Source: Isochrysis galbana | Taxonomy: Eukaryota > Haptophyta > Isochrysidales > Isochrysidaceae | Length of the DNA: 64,000 bases | Direction of reading: 5' to 3' | NCBI GenBank assembly: GCA_018136815.1 | Contig: CM030931.1 | Span: 436,511-500,510, forward strand | Shown: positions 62,942-64,000 of the stretch, in pieces | How the letters are laid out: each line of letters opens with the position of its first letter | Numbering within the stretch: position 1 is the stretch's first letter | Program-made: the position numbers and the translations under genes | Notes under the pieces: model-generated | What the model saw: only the letters and a program-made list of their open reading frames with translations | Database searches by the model: none | What the model was told of the DNA's origin: nothing

Positions 62942-63388
62942 TTTTCTACACCCCAATTTCCCTGGTCCTTTTGCAGCTTTGGGGGCAGTGGAGGTTGGGG
63001 CTCAGCCCCTGGCCCCCCCGCCCCCCCTGCCTCTGCCTCTCCCACGCTCACCTCGCTGGCCATGGGAGCCGCCGAAAGGCTTTCAAAGGCCCCTGTATGC
63101 TTGGCGACCAGGGATGGGGGGTGGGGGGTAAGTCTGCTCGAGGGCAGGCCTGGCGCGGGCGTGGGAGTGCAGCTCGCGGCCCGCGGCCCGCGCCCACGCC
63201 CACTAGGGGCCTGGGCCAGCTTGATGAGTGCCCAGCCCCAGCCAGACCAGAAGGCAGGTGCAGGTGCTGAGGTCTGGCAGGGGCTGAGATTGATTGTACG
63301 GGCCCACCTTGGGGGGTGTCCGCGATGGAGTGAGAGGGGCGCGAGGCCCCCGTTGACCATTGACCCCCACTTTCAAAAGTAGGTTGAG
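62942..63388 (-). repeat. GC-rich repeat related to the retroposon family, ending in the 56552-type repeat
   Basis: It starts TTCTACACCCCAATTTCCCT and contains GGGGGCAGTGGAGGTTGGGG and CTCAGCCCCTGGCCCCC, echoing GGGGGCAGAGGAGGCTGGGG and CTGGGCCCTGGCC of copies 1-5. Its right end (63293-63388) pairs with 56552-56622. It may be a third subfamily. Confidence 0.5.
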
Positions 63389-64000
63389 TTGCGAGTTGTA
63401 TATAGAATAGAATCCTTAAAAATACGATCCCTTCCCATCCTCACCCCCAGCACCTGCGCGCTACTTTCCAAAATTAGTCCCTCGCGCGAGCCAATCTGAC
63501 ATGAGGTGAAAGAAGGTGAACTTGAGACAGCTACACGCACATGGTGCACATTGTATTACATTTGCCATGGTGCCATAAGTGCCGATGGCTGAGGGCATCA
63601 TGAGACTTGTACACACCTATCACGCTTGAACTTGAACACAGCGCAGCACGGATGAACGTAGTATCAAGGTATAGAATAGCGGTGGACAATGACGCTGTGG
63701 TGGAGGTGCCAGCAAAAAATGAGCAGCGACAACACGTACACACTGCGGGACAAGACAGCGAGTCGCAGTGGAGCCGGGTTCTACCGATGAAATGGCGTGC
63801 ACCGTTATGGCACCGTTCGGAGTGCGCATGACGAGCCCGACACTGCTACCCAGGACGCGAACATGCGCATCATGCATGGGGCATGCGAAATGGCAGCATG
63901 GGAATCAATGATCTGGACAGCGACGGGACAACGAGACCTAGAGAACGCTCTCGCCAGCCCGCTCTCACATTCGCTTTTCCTTCAAGCTCACGCCATAGGC
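63389..64000. other. Intergenic, no gene recognised
   Basis: Short frames at 63531-63877 are not protein-like. No repeat partner was noticed. Confidence 0.4.

Overview
This is a gene-sparse, GC-rich window of a nuclear genome from a photosynthetic eukaryote, most likely a secondary-plastid microalga of the haptophyte or stramenopile kind. Genes are split by short GT-AG introns of about 90-250 bases. The RNA polymerase II subunit carries a heptad CTD, and a plastid-type ferredoxin-NADP reductase has an N-terminal targeting extension. The phylum is inference, since no marker here fixes it. A 100-N assembly gap lies at 13901-14000.

Layout. 1-954: 3' end of a TLC-domain membrane protein. 1770-2768: non-autonomous element with terminal inverted repeats. 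3041-4738: Golgi-type glycosyltransferase-like protein. 5296-8014: non-LTR retrotransposon with ORF1 and the endonuclease part of ORF2. 9380-11015 (-) and 11800-13224 (+): FNR and a probable PSII-assembly (LPA1-like) protein, transcribed divergently from a spacer of extreme G/C strand asymmetry. 14103-19645 (-): UBR1-type N-recognin whose 3' end is lost in the gap. 20-23 kb: minisatellite, LINE fragments and a small TPR ORF. 25566-33711: a 2,491-residue KDM5-like protein (JmjN-ARID-JmjC-C5HC2-PLU1-PHD-PLU1-PHD) with a degenerate JmjC iron site. 33.7-37.2 kb: repeats, a Gypsy RT relic and a RING fragment. 37340-41729: Trf4-like nucleotidyltransferase with a long C-terminal extension. 41.9-43.8, 53.2-54.7 and 57.4-59.3 kb: copies of an unrecognised retroposon-like family with a hairpin end and 16-17 bp target-site duplications. 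44353-51648 (-): RPB1, 12 exons, 32 CTD heptads. 52.7-53.1 kb: 16-bp satellite. 57.3-58.6 kb: ankyrin gene broken by a retroposon. 59779-61635 (-): SR-rich S1-CCHC-S1 RNA-binding protein.

The recognisable host genes cover transcription and chromatin (RPB1, KDM5-like), RNA processing (Trf4-like, S1/SR protein), protein turnover (UBR) and photosynthesis (FNR, LPA1-like). They are not an operon or a pathway cluster. A recurring feature is a long pyrimidine-rich leader on the sense strand just before the start codon. Exon models were built by hand: for FNR, UBR, KDM5-like, Trf4-like and RPB1 every junction is GT-AG and phase-consistent, and most junctions also agree with family alignment. The most unusual items are the retroposon family, the KDM5-like protein with altered metal ligands, and the Trf4-like protein with an insertion and a dsRBD-like tail.
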